A stretch of DNA of 64,000 nucleotides from positions 620,001 to 684,000 of the forward strand of contig OZ246401.1 in NCBI GenBank assembly GCA_965230965.1, in the 5' to 3' direction. Below the pieces are notes generated by a model. It had not been told where the DNA came from. It ran no database searches and worked only from the letters and a program-made list of their open reading frames with translations. Each line of letters begins with the position of its first letter. The first letter of the stretch is position 1. Source of the DNA: OLB23 sp965230965 (lineage in GTDB: Bacteria; Patescibacteriota; Microgenomatia; UBA1406; HO2-37-13b). This document shows, piece after piece, positions 9,551-17,955 of the stretch. Made by a program: the position numbers and the translations under genes.

Positions 9551-10424
9551 TAGGATGTTTTTCTAACACGAGCGGAGAATCCTCAATAATCATTAACTCT
9601 GAAGGAGTTTTTCTACGAACGAGCAATAATAGAGCTAAGACCAGCAATTCAATCGCAATAATTACGTACGGCCACTTGTCCCTAAAAATAGCTAATAAAT
9701 TAGATAATAGTTTAATTATCATGAGCCACCAAGGCATAATATCGACCGTAAGCGTGGTGCTCTTGCCTGAATCAGCATCATCAAACCGTGTTTGAGCATA
9801 AAAGCGTAAGCGTTGGTCAATATTACTGGGAATCTGAACCGAAAATCCTCCGTATTTGTCACTCCGCGTATTTATTTCAGGCAAAGAAATCCCGGTCGTG
9901 CTATTAACCCCTATATCAGTTGAAAAAAATTTAACAATAACATCACTATTAGGCACTGTAGAGCCCTGAATAATAGCAAGATCCTTTACATTATATTGAA
10001 GTTGATTCATTGATATGACCGGAGGGAGAATAATAGGGCCTACTTTTATATATTTCTTTGCAGGAATACTCAGACATACTGGTTGAGATGAAGCAGAGTT
10101 GTCCGCTAGTGCTCTAAGGCAGATTTCTTGTTTACCAATGCGGATGCGGGTGTTTTTAAAGACGAAGTAACCATTTTTATCCGACTTAGTTTCCTCGTAA
10201 ATGCCCTGACCCTCAAGTATAACTTTGGTTTTAGGGCTCGTATAACCAAATACTTCCAGGATGCCTTCACCGATATTAACGTTTATGTTAACGTCGGGTT
10301 TTGTTGTAATAAGCGTTTCAGCTCTTGCGGGGATTGCGAATATACATAAAGCAGTAGCAATAATAAAGGCAAGGAGACTATTTTTGATCATGAAGCTCAT
10401 CGCGAAGCTTTTCAACTTCCTCAT
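9519..10424 (-). CDS. Exported Ig-like protein with a C-terminal membrane segment
   Basis: This is a 301-aa protein with a signal peptide (about residues 12-35, cleavage probably after ALCIFAIPARA). Two beta-sandwich repeats follow, with GEGILEVFGYTSPKTKVILEG and LAIIQGSTVPNSDVIVKFF, each followed by a K/S-D-K.G.F linker like carboxypeptidase-regulatory or Ig-like domains. A C-terminal membrane anchor lies near 255-275 (YVIIAIELLVLALLLLV) with a short cytoplasmic tail. The frame overlaps the upstream DUF916-like gene by 47 nt; starting at Met9 or Met12 would shorten the overlap and give a cleaner signal peptide. It is the third gene of the WxL-like cluster and may be an accessory surface protein. 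Confidence 0.75.
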   Translation of the reverse strand: MRKLKSFAMSFMIKNSLLAFIIATALCIFAIPARAETLITTKPDVNINVNIGEGILEVFGYTSPKTKVILEGQGIYEETKSDKNGYFVFKNTRIRIGKQEICLRALADNSASSQPVCLSIPAKKYIKVGPIILPPVISMNQLQYNVKDLAIIQGSTVPNSDVIVKFFSTDIGVNSTTGISLPEINTRSDKYGGFSVQIPSNIDQRLRFYAQTRFDDADSGKSTTLTVDIMPWWLMIIKLLSNLLAIFRDKWPYVIIAIELLVLALLLLVRRKTPSELMIIEDSPLVLEKHPIIQSTPSAPH

Positions 10425-11391
10425 GTTCCTTTTTCAACTCTTGTTCAAGCTTATTCTGTTTATTGATGAAGTTTCTAAAGATAAAGCGCACGATGATAAT
10501 CAAAATTAAGAGTCCCAGGAATACAGCGAGTGCAACCTTCCATGGGAATACCCAGATGTCAATACTTCTCTGAATGATTTGACCTGAATCACCATATGAA
10601 GCCGCTACATTGACAGTATATCGCCCAAACATCCACTTCTGACCGAGAGAAGATTTATATGAACGTGACGTATCAGGGAAGATATTCATCTCATCAATGG
10701 CTTTTTGATCGGTTGTTGATTTAAAGAAGTTGCGGAGCGATATGCTACCACGAGGTCGAATATGATAATCACCGCGATTTAATATTTCTGCTTCTATATT
10801 AATAGGTCCATACTCGAGAAACGATGGACCGAATAGTCGCGAAAGGTATGCTTTTTCATTTATAGGTCCTTTGACCCTTAAATAAATAAGTCCTGCAATT
10901 CTCTGAGATATTACAGCAGCAGCTTGCTCATTTGACGTAGGGTTTGGGAGGGTCGATGTTGATGGTTCAAAATAAACTGCAACGTAACGACCACCTGGAC
11001 GTGCATCTGATGGTACTTTGATACTGAGGTGCACTTGTGCTTGATCGTTAGGGGCAATTGAGAGGCGATCAAAAGGGAGCGTTATCCAACTTGCTCCAGA
11101 GAAGCGTGGGAGTAATTGGTCGCCTGTAGTACTTTTATCGAGAATTTGCGGCGTGCCACTATTGTCAGTTACAATAAAATCACTACTTCGTACAATTCCT
11201 GAAAGTGTTTTATCACTGAGATTGTAAAACTTAAAATCAAGCCCAACTGTCTCTCCGGGATTAACTTCAATGTTGTGTCGAGCAGGGGATACCTGAAGTT
11301 CTTGTGATGTTTGTGCTCTAGCTGCCGTTGCTGAGGATAATAGAACAGCCGTGAGAATAGTGAGTGATAGTAATGCTTTAGTTTGCTTCAT
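10378..11391 (-). CDS. DUF916/WxL-interacting-like membrane protein (set A)
   Basis: This 337-aa protein has a signal peptide ending near SSATAARA. It then shows the DUF916-like start LQVSPARHNIEVNPGETVGL and a second beta domain with APNDQAQVHLSIKVPSDARPGG and a YLRVKGP strand. One membrane helix (about 285-307, VALAVFLGLLILIIIVRFIF) is followed by a charged coiled-coil tail. In Firmicutes, DUF916 proteins bind peptidoglycan and hold WxL proteins at the surface; that family link is based on architecture only. It lies 1 nt downstream of the 511-aa beta protein and is paralogous in layout to the gene at 15359-16372. Confidence 0.7.
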   Translation of the reverse strand: MKQTKALLSLTILTAVLLSSATAARAQTSQELQVSPARHNIEVNPGETVGLDFKFYNLSDKTLSGIVRSSDFIVTDNSGTPQILDKSTTGDQLLPRFSGASWITLPFDRLSIAPNDQAQVHLSIKVPSDARPGGRYVAVYFEPSTSTLPNPTSNEQAAAVISQRIAGLIYLRVKGPINEKAYLSRLFGPSFLEYGPINIEAEILNRGDYHIRPRGSISLRNFFKSTTDQKAIDEMNIFPDTSRSYKSSLGQKWMFGRYTVNVAASYGDSGQIIQRSIDIWVFPWKVALAVFLGLLILIIIVRFIFRNFINKQNKLEQELKKEHEEVEKLRDELHDQK

Positions 11392-11392
11392 A

Positions 11393-12928
11393 TTAGAACA
11401 CTGCTGTTGCTGTATAGCGCAAGCGATTGTAATACGTTCCTGCAGGTTGTGTGCCTCCTACTGAAATGCGATAACATACGTATAAGTTGTTTGAATTAAC
11501 AGGGTTTGCATTGCTCATAATTTGAACAGCGGTTTGAGAGCTTTCTTCATCAGCGAATTGAGCGGCGCAAAAATCTGTACCTGCACCATCACATGTGCCA
11601 CTTGTACCATCCCATTCCCACGTAGCGTCTGTGCCTGCGGTTGAATCCAGAGAATATCCGAATCCATTATTGGTGCTGGTTTCCCAATCATCTACTGCAG
11701 CTGCTAAATGAGTACAAGATGAGCCATCACACACAGTATCAGGGATACAATTGGATGAAATACCAGCATCTCCTGTACAGGTGTTACCATCTCGTCCTAG
11801 CTGATCATTAGCAGAAACCGTCACTGCATAACCACCATCTGCGTTTGTCGACACATCAAGATCGTTGGCTGCCTCATAGAAAGTATTGACAGCAGCAAGC
11901 GTACCAAATGGTACCTGCGTTGATGTTGTAGTAACGTCAGTTGTTTGGCCACACGCTGATGTGCTTGAAGCGACACCACTAATAATAAAGGACAAAGTCT
12001 CATCAACTGTTGCCGAAACCTGGACAGCTTCGATAGGAGCAACTTTCATGTCAACCGTATCAAGGGTAACGTCTGAACCATCGCGCGTTGTGACATTTAC
12101 CGTGTATGTATCTGCAGTACCCTGGGTATGTCCAGAGGTAATCGGGGCTGGGTTGATGATGCCTGGCGTTGAATCAATAGTAATAGTAATAGCAGACCCA
12201 GCGGTACAGGTTGTATTCTGACGATCTATGCGAATAGTATGATCGGTTGAAGCTGTGCCACACGTAATGGTCTCTGTTGTAACCCAGTCACCGCTTGTAC
12301 AACCCGTTACAGTAATATCAGCTGTTCCAACTCTTTGTGCAGATGTGCCGTTTGAATTACCAAGATCAAATCCGTTTGTAGCTACCGATGAAGCATGGTC
12401 AGGCATGCCATCACACGGTTTTGTTGCATGGTCTACTGCTGGTATGGTGACAAGTATATCTCCTGTCGAAGGAATAGAAGTTGCAGTTGTAAATGCAATA
12501 ACCATACTGCCAGATTGTGACGCTATTGCAATATCAGTTGATGCGAGTGAATTTGCGAGTGCTGGGTTGATATTAAACAGATGACCATCGGTTATATCAT
12601 CGACTGCCTGTACATTATATGCTGTGCTACCAATACATCCTCCCTCAACCGTATTGCTGAAACAAATATCATCATTTATGAATAAGTGATCGGTGTCATT
12701 GTCAGGATTACCAGATGCATCAATATCGATTGCTGTCGATCCGACAGATTCTGTACCGCTTATTCCTGCCTTATATGACAGGCGAGAATTACCTAATGTT
12801 GTAGATGCTGAGGTAAGAGCTGCCATCTGAGTTGGCTTGGGCTTTACAAGGTATAGAAAAGATGCCTGAATAAAAATAAATACAAAAATAATCAATCTCC
12901 TACTAGATTTGTTTCTCAATACGTTCAT
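11393..12928 (-). CDS. WxL-like secreted beta-rich protein (set A)
   Basis: This is a 511-aa protein with a basic N-terminus and a signal segment (about residues 11-28). The rest is Thr/Ser/Asp-rich beta sequence with many cysteine pairs (DDICFSNTVEGGCIG, DTVCDGSSCTH, GTCDGAGTDFCAA). The C-terminal strand pair ends in YYNRLRYTATAVF and resembles the end of the 241-aa protein at 16350-17075 (LVKYVATPSF). The T-V-C/F-x-I-S...AG.Y...L.Y.AT pattern resembles the last strands of WxL domains, but no clear WxL motif is seen. It is the first gene of a three-gene minus-strand cluster. The role is presumably cell-surface, held by its DUF916-like neighbour. Confidence 0.7.
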   Translation of the reverse strand: MNVLRNKSSRRLIIFVFIFIQASFLYLVKPKPTQMAALTSASTTLGNSRLSYKAGISGTESVGSTAIDIDASGNPDNDTDHLFINDDICFSNTVEGGCIGSTAYNVQAVDDITDGHLFNINPALANSLASTDIAIASQSGSMVIAFTTATSIPSTGDILVTIPAVDHATKPCDGMPDHASSVATNGFDLGNSNGTSAQRVGTADITVTGCTSGDWVTTETITCGTASTDHTIRIDRQNTTCTAGSAITITIDSTPGIINPAPITSGHTQGTADTYTVNVTTRDGSDVTLDTVDMKVAPIEAVQVSATVDETLSFIISGVASSTSACGQTTDVTTTSTQVPFGTLAAVNTFYEAANDLDVSTNADGGYAVTVSANDQLGRDGNTCTGDAGISSNCIPDTVCDGSSCTHLAAAVDDWETSTNNGFGYSLDSTAGTDATWEWDGTSGTCDGAGTDFCAAQFADEESSQTAVQIMSNANPVNSNNLYVCYRISVGGTQPAGTYYNRLRYTATAVF

Positions 12929-12940
12929 GTTGATTATTTA

Positions 12941-12969
12941 TTTGTACACATTTGTTTATGGTATGTCAA
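12941..12969 (-). promoter_or_regulatory. Promoter of WxL-like set A
   Basis: Minus-strand TTGACA (12969-12964) lies 17 nt from TACAAA (12946-12941), ending 12 nt before the ATG at 12928. The divergent PaaX-like gene has its own TTGACA at 12996-13001, so the regulator could control this promoter. Confidence 0.55.
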
Positions 12970-13074
12970 CAACAATTTTGATGTGATTAAAGTAGTTGAC
13001 AATTAATTTTCCGTCTGTTAATCTGAACATGATAATAGTTACGATAGTAGAAAAACAAGTTTAAAACTATAAAA

Positions 13075-13836
13075 ATGCCAGTAAAAGAACGACGAACGAA
13101 AATTTTGCTTTTACTCTTTCTTCTAAAAGATACCTCATTTGATTTCATTGTTTTGCGTCAAGAATACCTCGAACTTTTTGATCTCGTCTTAAACCAGAAA
13201 ACGAAAGGGAGCCTTTCATCAATGTTAAAAGAAGGCTTGATTGAAAAAAAGGATATTGCAGATGATGTCGATGACGATGTTGCTTCATATCGCATTACAG
13301 AAAAAGGTTTTTATCGTCTTTGTTTAGATTTTCCTTCGTTCCGTTATCTAAAAGATGAATGGGATGGTGTGTGGAGAATTATTTCGTATGAAATTCCAGA
13401 AAAAAAACGACATCTTCGCGATAGACTTCGACGCGAGATGGAGGGATGGGGTTTAGGTCCATGGCATAGATCGTTTTGGATGACACCACATCCTGTAATC
13501 TCAACGCTTCGTGACTTAGTGTACGGCAAAGAGGAAGCAGAATATGTCCAGGCATTTGAATCAACTCATATGTTTGGAGATATGGATGTTATGGTCGAAA
13601 AGGTTTGGGGAAAAAATGTTATTGAGAGAACATACAGAGAACTTTTTAAAGAGTGGCATGGTGTTCTTTCAAAAGAGCTGACCAAAGAAGAAAAAATGCG
13701 TGAAATTCTTTACAGTTACATTAAGATTTTAAGAACAGATCCAGGCTTACCGCCATCTTTGGTAGGTAAAAAGTGGATTTCTTTTGAAGCCTTTAATATC
13801 TTTAGGGAAATTAGAGGAATCTTGTTAGCTATCTAG
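13075..13836 (+). CDS. PaaX-like transcriptional regulator
   Basis: This 253-aa protein has an N-terminal winged helix (residues 5-85: RRTKILLLLFLLKD, then MLKEGLIEKKD and YRITEKGFYRL). A central PaaX/Cas2-like ferredoxin fold follows (about 95-175: WRIISYEIPEKKRHLRDRLR, then GLGPWHRSFWMTP), and then a helical C-terminus. PaaX proteins are repressors that sense acyl-CoAs; CPR genomes carry many small relatives of unknown ligand. It is divergent from the WxL-like cluster, with both promoters packed in 147 nt. That placement suggests control of the surface cluster or of itself, but this is inference. Confidence 0.75.
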   Translation: MPVKERRTKILLLLFLLKDTSFDFIVLRQEYLELFDLVLNQKTKGSLSSMLKEGLIEKKDIADDVDDDVASYRITEKGFYRLCLDFPSFRYLKDEWDGVWRIISYEIPEKKRHLRDRLRREMEGWGLGPWHRSFWMTPHPVISTLRDLVYGKEEAEYVQAFESTHMFGDMDVMVEKVWGKNVIERTYRELFKEWHGVLSKELTKEEKMREILYSYIKILRTDPGLPPSLVGKKWISFEAFNIFREIRGILLAI

Positions 13837-13884
13837 ATTCAACCTATTCATAATTTCTTCATTTTTTTGTGGTGAAATGACGGC

Positions 13885-14556
13885 ATGCATTTCATCACAT
13901 ATGTCAAAAAACTTGGTACACATAGATTGGAGATCCTTTTAGGGATCAGTATCGTTGTTAATTTGTGTCTGCTTATATTTGTTATACGATCCTCACAAGG
14001 AATTCCATACAAGGAAGACAAAGCGGCGAGTGTACCTGCACCAACACGGGGGAAGGAGATTTCCGCTGAAATATATGTCGAGATTTCAGGAGCGGTGTAT
14101 AAGCCCGGCGTGTATCCGATGAAAAAAGGTGCGCGACTTTATTCGCTTCTTGAGGAGGCCGGTGGATTAAATAAGCAAGCAGACAAGGGTTTCTTTTATA
14201 GAAATTATAATCAGGCGCGATTATTAGAGGATGGCGAAAAAATACATGCGCCAAGTCTTGAGGAAGTTGCACGAGGAGCATTTTTAGAGCAACCGCTCAT
14301 CATTTACACCAATGAAATTGGAACAACTGAACCTGTTGTAGGTAAGGCGGATACCCAAGGTCAAGAGGGCAAAAGTGGGTTGATTAGTATTAATAGTGCA
14401 ACTACTAGCGAACTAGAAACTCTCACTGGCGTTGGAAAAGTTACGAGCGAAAAAATTGTTGCAGGGAGGCCCTATACAGCAATAGAGGAACTGAAGACGA
14501 AGGAGGTTGTGAGCGAAAGTTTATATTCAAAAATTGAATCGTATATTTCGCTATGA
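13885..14556 (+). CDS. comEA: ComEA-like DNA uptake protein
   Basis: This is a 223-aa protein. A membrane helix lies at about 17-35 (EILLGISIVVNLCLLIFVI). An SLBB-type domain spans about 62-125 (YVEISGAVYKPGVYPMKKGA, then LYSLLEEAGGL). A C-terminal helix-hairpin-helix pair spans about 165-223 (ISINSATTSELETLTGVGKV, then SEKIVAGRPYTAIEELK). ComEA binds incoming double-stranded DNA outside the membrane and passes it to ComEC. Its stop overlaps the comEC start (ATGA at 14553-14556), so the two are cotranscribed. The usual order SLBB then HhH is complete. Confidence 0.88.
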   Translation: MHFITYVKKLGTHRLEILLGISIVVNLCLLIFVIRSSQGIPYKEDKAASVPAPTRGKEISAEIYVEISGAVYKPGVYPMKKGARLYSLLEEAGGLNKQADKGFFYRNYNQARLLEDGEKIHAPSLEEVARGAFLEQPLIIYTNEIGTTEPVVGKADTQGQEGKSGLISINSATTSELETLTGVGKVTSEKIVAGRPYTAIEELKTKEVVSESLYSKIESYISL

Positions 14557-15362
14557 GCATGCCAAGTGTGCATATATTTACGTCTGTATTTTATTCATAT
14601 ATGGGTGAGCCATACGCATCATTATTGAGCGGTATGGTGTTAGGTGTGGATGTGCCAAAAACGCTCACAATATATAATTATTTTAAACTCACAGGACTTC
14701 TACACCTCGTTGTGTTGTCTGGCTCAAATATTAATTTCCTCGTAACGACAGTCATGCGCATTTCTGCAGTAGTTGGAAAGAAAATTGGCGCGATTATCAG
14801 TATTTGTGTGATTACAATATTTATCTTATTTGTCGGGCCTGAACCACCGGTTGTGCGGGCAGGTCTGATGTCAGGTTGTACGCTGATCGCATTGATTTTT
14901 CACCGCCAATCAATAGCGCTCGTGTCCCTCATAACTACAGCGCTATTGATTGGCATTATAAGGTTCGAATGGCTCGCGACCGTATCATTTCAGCTTTCAT
15001 TTGGCGCGAGTCTTGGAATTATATTGTGGTCACCGCAACTACAGGAGCAAAAAAAAGGAAGTAATCCAATTATTCAATATATTAAAGATGATATGCGGAC
15101 TACGCTTGCTGCACAGGCGGTGACCACGCCAATAATATTCTTCTATTTTAAGGAGATTTCACTTATCGCACCTTTTTCAAATCTTGCGGTAAGCTTTGTT
15201 ACTGGCCCAATAATGATTTTAGGCATACTTACGATGTTTTTGGGCAAGATACATTTTTGGGCTGGTTATATACCGGCAAAACTTGTATGGGTGCTTTTAT
15301 TTTACGTCTGTGAGGTTACTCGTATAATGTCAAGCCTTCCATATGTATTTATAAAGTTCTAA
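14553..15362 (+). CDS. comEC: Minimal ComEC: competence membrane domain only
   Basis: This 269-aa polytopic protein shows the ComEC/Rec2 core: ASLLSGMVLGVDVPKTLTIY, then F.LTGLLHLVVLSGSNINFLV, and later PVVRAGLMSGC and LSFGASLGIILWSP. At least six membrane segments follow. Full ComEC is about 700-800 aa, with an N-terminal OB-like DUF4131 domain and a C-terminal metallo-beta-lactamase-like domain. Both are absent here and no neighbouring gene supplies them. The core forms the channel for single-stranded DNA. It is coupled to comEA and converges with the next gene (4-nt overlap at the ends). Confidence 0.85.
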   Translation: MSMPSVHIFTSVFYSYMGEPYASLLSGMVLGVDVPKTLTIYNYFKLTGLLHLVVLSGSNINFLVTTVMRISAVVGKKIGAIISICVITIFILFVGPEPPVVRAGLMSGCTLIALIFHRQSIALVSLITTALLIGIIRFEWLATVSFQLSFGASLGIILWSPQLQEQKKGSNPIIQYIKDDMRTTLAAQAVTTPIIFFYFKEISLIAPFSNLAVSFVTGPIMILGILTMFLGKIHFWAGYIPAKLVWVLLFYVCEVTRIMSSLPYVFIKF

Positions 15363-16372
15363 AGTGCGTCTTCATCTATTTTTACCATTTCTTCTTTGCT
15401 TGCAAATTTCTTTATGATAAGAATGCCTATCATTATTGCAAGTATTGTCGCAGCAATAAGTTTAAATGGAATGGCATAAAAAATAACAGATGATCGCACG
15501 GGCTGGTTTTTGTTTCCAAACGTTAGTGTACTTGTTAGTACAAATTTACCCAAATGAAAGCCCTCAATAGTAAGCGACGCCTCATTGGTATTAAGCTTAC
15601 CCGATGGCGTTGCATGTAACAGGCGCGAAGAATTCGCCAAAATATTTTCTGGTAATAGAACAAATTCTTCTTCGCCACCAAATGTCCCTTTTAATCTCAT
15701 TACGCCTTCAGGCTTCACAAGGCTTTTACCACTATTTTGAGCAATCAGTCGTACGGGAATTGGATCACTTGATTCAAAAAGTGAAAACTTCTTGCCAAAA
15801 AGATTCAATGTATATCGGGGCATAACTTTCAACTGGCTTATGTGTGCGCTACTTTCAAAAACACCTGAATTTGTCACAGAAATCAAAATATTTGCTCCGA
15901 TTGCTCCTTGTGTAACTGGCGTACTTGTTCCCTCAGCAAGCTTGCCTGGCACATTCTCAGCAATGAACGTGTAATAATAGTCGCCCTCTGGCGTGCCTTG
16001 TGGAACACGAATCTTCATTAATAGCTGTTGACCCTGACCACTCTTCAAGAAAAAAGGGGTATCAAGCTGTATGTTGCTGTTTTCTAAATTAAATCTCACA
16101 GGTCCCGAAAATTCTGGGGCAATCTGTAGCTCTCCATACACACCTTGCGGAAGAAATGGCCGCACATAGGTAGTAAATACAGATGGATCACCACTGTTTG
16201 TCAATGTATAAGCAATCACAACAGATTTATCTGGCTTGATTGCAACTTCAATGAGCGGAGGAGTCATAGAAAGTTCAAGTGATTGGGCAAAAACGGAGCC
16301 TGGCGCCATAAAGAAAAGAAATGCAAAGATTAGAATAATTTTTTTCATATTAAAAACTTGGTGTTGCCACAT
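15359..16372 (-). CDS. DUF916-like membrane protein (set B)
   Basis: This is a 337-aa frame. The best start is probably Met9 (MKKIILIFAFLFFMAPGSVFA), giving a standard signal peptide. The exported part opens with LELSMTPPLIEVAIKPDKSV, very like the set A partner, then has beta strands such as LLMKIRVPQGTPEGDYYYTF. One membrane helix near 305-325 (FKLIAATILAIMIGILIIKK) is followed by a short acidic tail. It is nearly the same length and layout as the gene at 10378-11391. Its start overlaps the end of the WxL-like gene upstream by 23 nt, or not at all if Met9 is used. Confidence 0.7.
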   Translation of the reverse strand: MWQHQVFNMKKIILIFAFLFFMAPGSVFAQSLELSMTPPLIEVAIKPDKSVVIAYTLTNSGDPSVFTTYVRPFLPQGVYGELQIAPEFSGPVRFNLENSNIQLDTPFFLKSGQGQQLLMKIRVPQGTPEGDYYYTFIAENVPGKLAEGTSTPVTQGAIGANILISVTNSGVFESSAHISQLKVMPRYTLNLFGKKFSLFESSDPIPVRLIAQNSGKSLVKPEGVMRLKGTFGGEEEFVLLPENILANSSRLLHATPSGKLNTNEASLTIEGFHLGKFVLTSTLTFGNKNQPVRSSVIFYAIPFKLIAATILAIMIGILIIKKFASKEEMVKIDEDAL

Positions 16373-17075
16373 ATTTAACTAATGTTTGATAAGAGCCAGC
16401 TGCTTGAGTTGATGAAATATTGACTTTGAATGTTACCGTCGCTTGGTCACTCGTTGTCACATTGCTCGAGGACATAACAACCGCTGGTGCTTCACTCAAA
16501 AGACTATTGGGAAAGGGACGATAGTAAGTATTATTGGTAAAATCGCCCGGGATCCCAGTCCCAGACATATTATAACCAAATCCATACGCAGATGATGAAT
16601 TCCACACGTTCGAAGATGTTTCAGTACAAGTTTGAGCACCACCATTACAGACGGTATCCGCAATAGAATTGCTCCCACTTGATGTTTCAAGCGGCCCAAC
16701 TTCTACGGCGGTGACTTGATATTGACCCGCACCACCAAAACTTACCGTTAAAATAGTTGTTGCAGTTGAAGGTGTTTGTGGCGTTAGTGTCCCTAGCTCA
16801 ATAGATGTATCTGAAATTGAAAATGTAAAAGGGATAATGCTGTGCCAATATTGAAATCCAGCTTTCACAATATATCCGGACGAGCTAAATTCCTTTGCAG
16901 CAAGCTGTCCATTCGTAGTTGAAATATCATAGTTCGTTGAGCTTCCTTCGTCAGAGCCGAAATTAATATTGCTGTAACGAATACGAAACTGACTAGAATC
17001 CATATTGACAGCAAATGCTTGAGCAGGAAAACTCAAAAGAAAGATGCCAAACAGCAATCCAAGAAGTTTTTTCAT
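16350..17075 (-). CDS. WxL-like secreted beta-rich protein (set B)
   Basis: This is a 241-aa protein. It has a signal peptide (KKLLGLLFGIFLLSFPAQAFA) and a mature N-terminus with FRIRYSNINFGSDEGSSTNY, followed by a GYIVKAGFQYWHS segment. The C-terminal beta domain ends with ATVTFKVNISSTQAAGSYQT and then LVKYVATPSF. This last domain corresponds to the end of the 511-aa protein at 11393-12928. A single Cys pair (VCNGGAQTC) resembles the DTVCDG..C pattern there. The gene pair 16350/15359 therefore repeats the 11393/10378 pair. Confidence 0.7.
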   Translation of the reverse strand: MKKLLGLLFGIFLLSFPAQAFAVNMDSSQFRIRYSNINFGSDEGSSTNYDISTTNGQLAAKEFSSSGYIVKAGFQYWHSIIPFTFSISDTSIELGTLTPQTPSTATTILTVSFGGAGQYQVTAVEVGPLETSSGSNSIADTVCNGGAQTCTETSSNVWNSSSAYGFGYNMSGTGIPGDFTNNTYYRPFPNSLLSEAPAVVMSSSNVTTSDQATVTFKVNISSTQAAGSYQTLVKYVATPSF

Positions 17076-17080
17076 AATAT

Positions 17081-17725
17081 TTAAGATGCCTCAATATCTT
17101 TTTCAAATCTATCGATAAGTTTTTCAGTGCGACGCACGATTTTCTTTATGGCGTCTAATTCGTGATCGCCTTTAAAATTTGCTGCCATCTCGCCAATGCG
17201 GCGAACATGTTCCTTCACAACAGTTGACAAAAACATAAATGATTTTTCTCGAAGATTATTATCCTTTGCTTCTAAACGGCGTGCTTTGTGAAATTCATTT
17301 CCCAGTAAAACGGCAAAAGGTGTAATAAAAGGTAGTGAGAGCAAAGTTGGTAAGGTTGCATTTGCCAAAATATTACCTTGATATCCCAAAAGTACAACCA
17401 TAGTTAAAGAAGTTGTAAGCGAAACCATAGGTTTCACGAGCATGCCGATACCGAAAAGAAGAAAGTAGAGTAAGAAAAATAATGGGGATGTCAATCCGCC
17501 TGAGGTCATCACAATAATGACAACAGATATGGTGAATATGAAACTATCAAATACATAATCCTTATTTACAGCATGATCAGGGAAAAATTTCTTTCCAAGA
17601 AAGTACAAAATAAAAAGTAGAGCGATGACAAAGATCTCTTCTGAGCCCTTTATAGCAAGCGAAATAAGAAATCCGACAAAGACAGCGAGGGAGATTAGCA
17701 TTGATTCGACAATTACAGGGGTCAT
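17081..17725 (-). CDS. Polytopic membrane protein with a charged C-terminal tail
   Basis: The product is 214 aa if started at the ATG at 17725 (MTPVIVESMLISLAVFVGF). A start at 17797 would put the N-terminus inside secE. About five membrane helices fill residues 5-145. The last 65 residues are charged and helical (EFHKARRLEAKDNNLREK, then IVRRTEKLIDRFEKDIEAS). The layout, a membrane sensor-like block followed by a dimerisation-like helix, recalls the input half of MASE-type or histidine-kinase proteins, but no kinase domain is present. A TATCAT box sits 6 nt before the ATG. Function unknown. Confidence 0.65.
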   Translation of the reverse strand: MTPVIVESMLISLAVFVGFLISLAIKGSEEIFVIALLFILYFLGKKFFPDHAVNKDYVFDSFIFTISVVIIVMTSGGLTSPLFFLLYFLLFGIGMLVKPMVSLTTSLTMVVLLGYQGNILANATLPTLLSLPFITPFAVLLGNEFHKARRLEAKDNNLREKSFMFLSTVVKEHVRRIGEMAANFKGDHELDAIKKIVRRTEKLIDRFEKDIEAS

Positions 17726-17746
17726 TGAAATATGATACAATACCGT
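17726..17746. promoter_or_regulatory. Overlapping divergent leaderless promoters
   Basis: On the plus strand, TACAAT (17736-17741) ends 5 nt before the secE ATG at 17747. On the minus strand, TATCAT ends 6 nt before the ATG at 17725. The boxes overlap, so RNA polymerase bound for one gene would block the other. The plus -10 box lies over the alternative ATG at 17732, which therefore cannot be the secE start. Confidence 0.6.
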
Positions 17747-17929
17747 ATGCAAAAACCAAAGTCGTTGGTTATGGGTTTGCGTGAAGAGTTGAAGCAAGTT
17801 ACCTGGCCTACACGCTCAGAAACAATTCAGCTCACCATCACGGTTATTACAATATCCTTGATTGTCGCACTTTTTGTGGGTATAATAGACTTTTCATTAG
17901 CAAAAGCATTGGAGTTTCTCTCCAAATAG
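17747..17929 (+). CDS. secE: Preprotein translocase subunit SecE
   Basis: This 60-aa protein has the SecE pattern: an amphipathic GLREELKQVTWPTRSETIQL segment followed by one membrane helix (ITVITISLIVALFVGIIDF) and a short tail. SecE clamps SecY in the inner membrane. The order secE-nusG-rplK-rplA is the conserved bacterial block. The start at 17747 is chosen because the -10 box TACAAT overlaps the earlier ATG. Confidence 0.92.
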   Translation: MQKPKSLVMGLREELKQVTWPTRSETIQLTITVITISLIVALFVGIIDFSLAKALEFLSK

Positions 17930-17955
17930 CCCAGACATCGCAGTAATTTTTTTAT

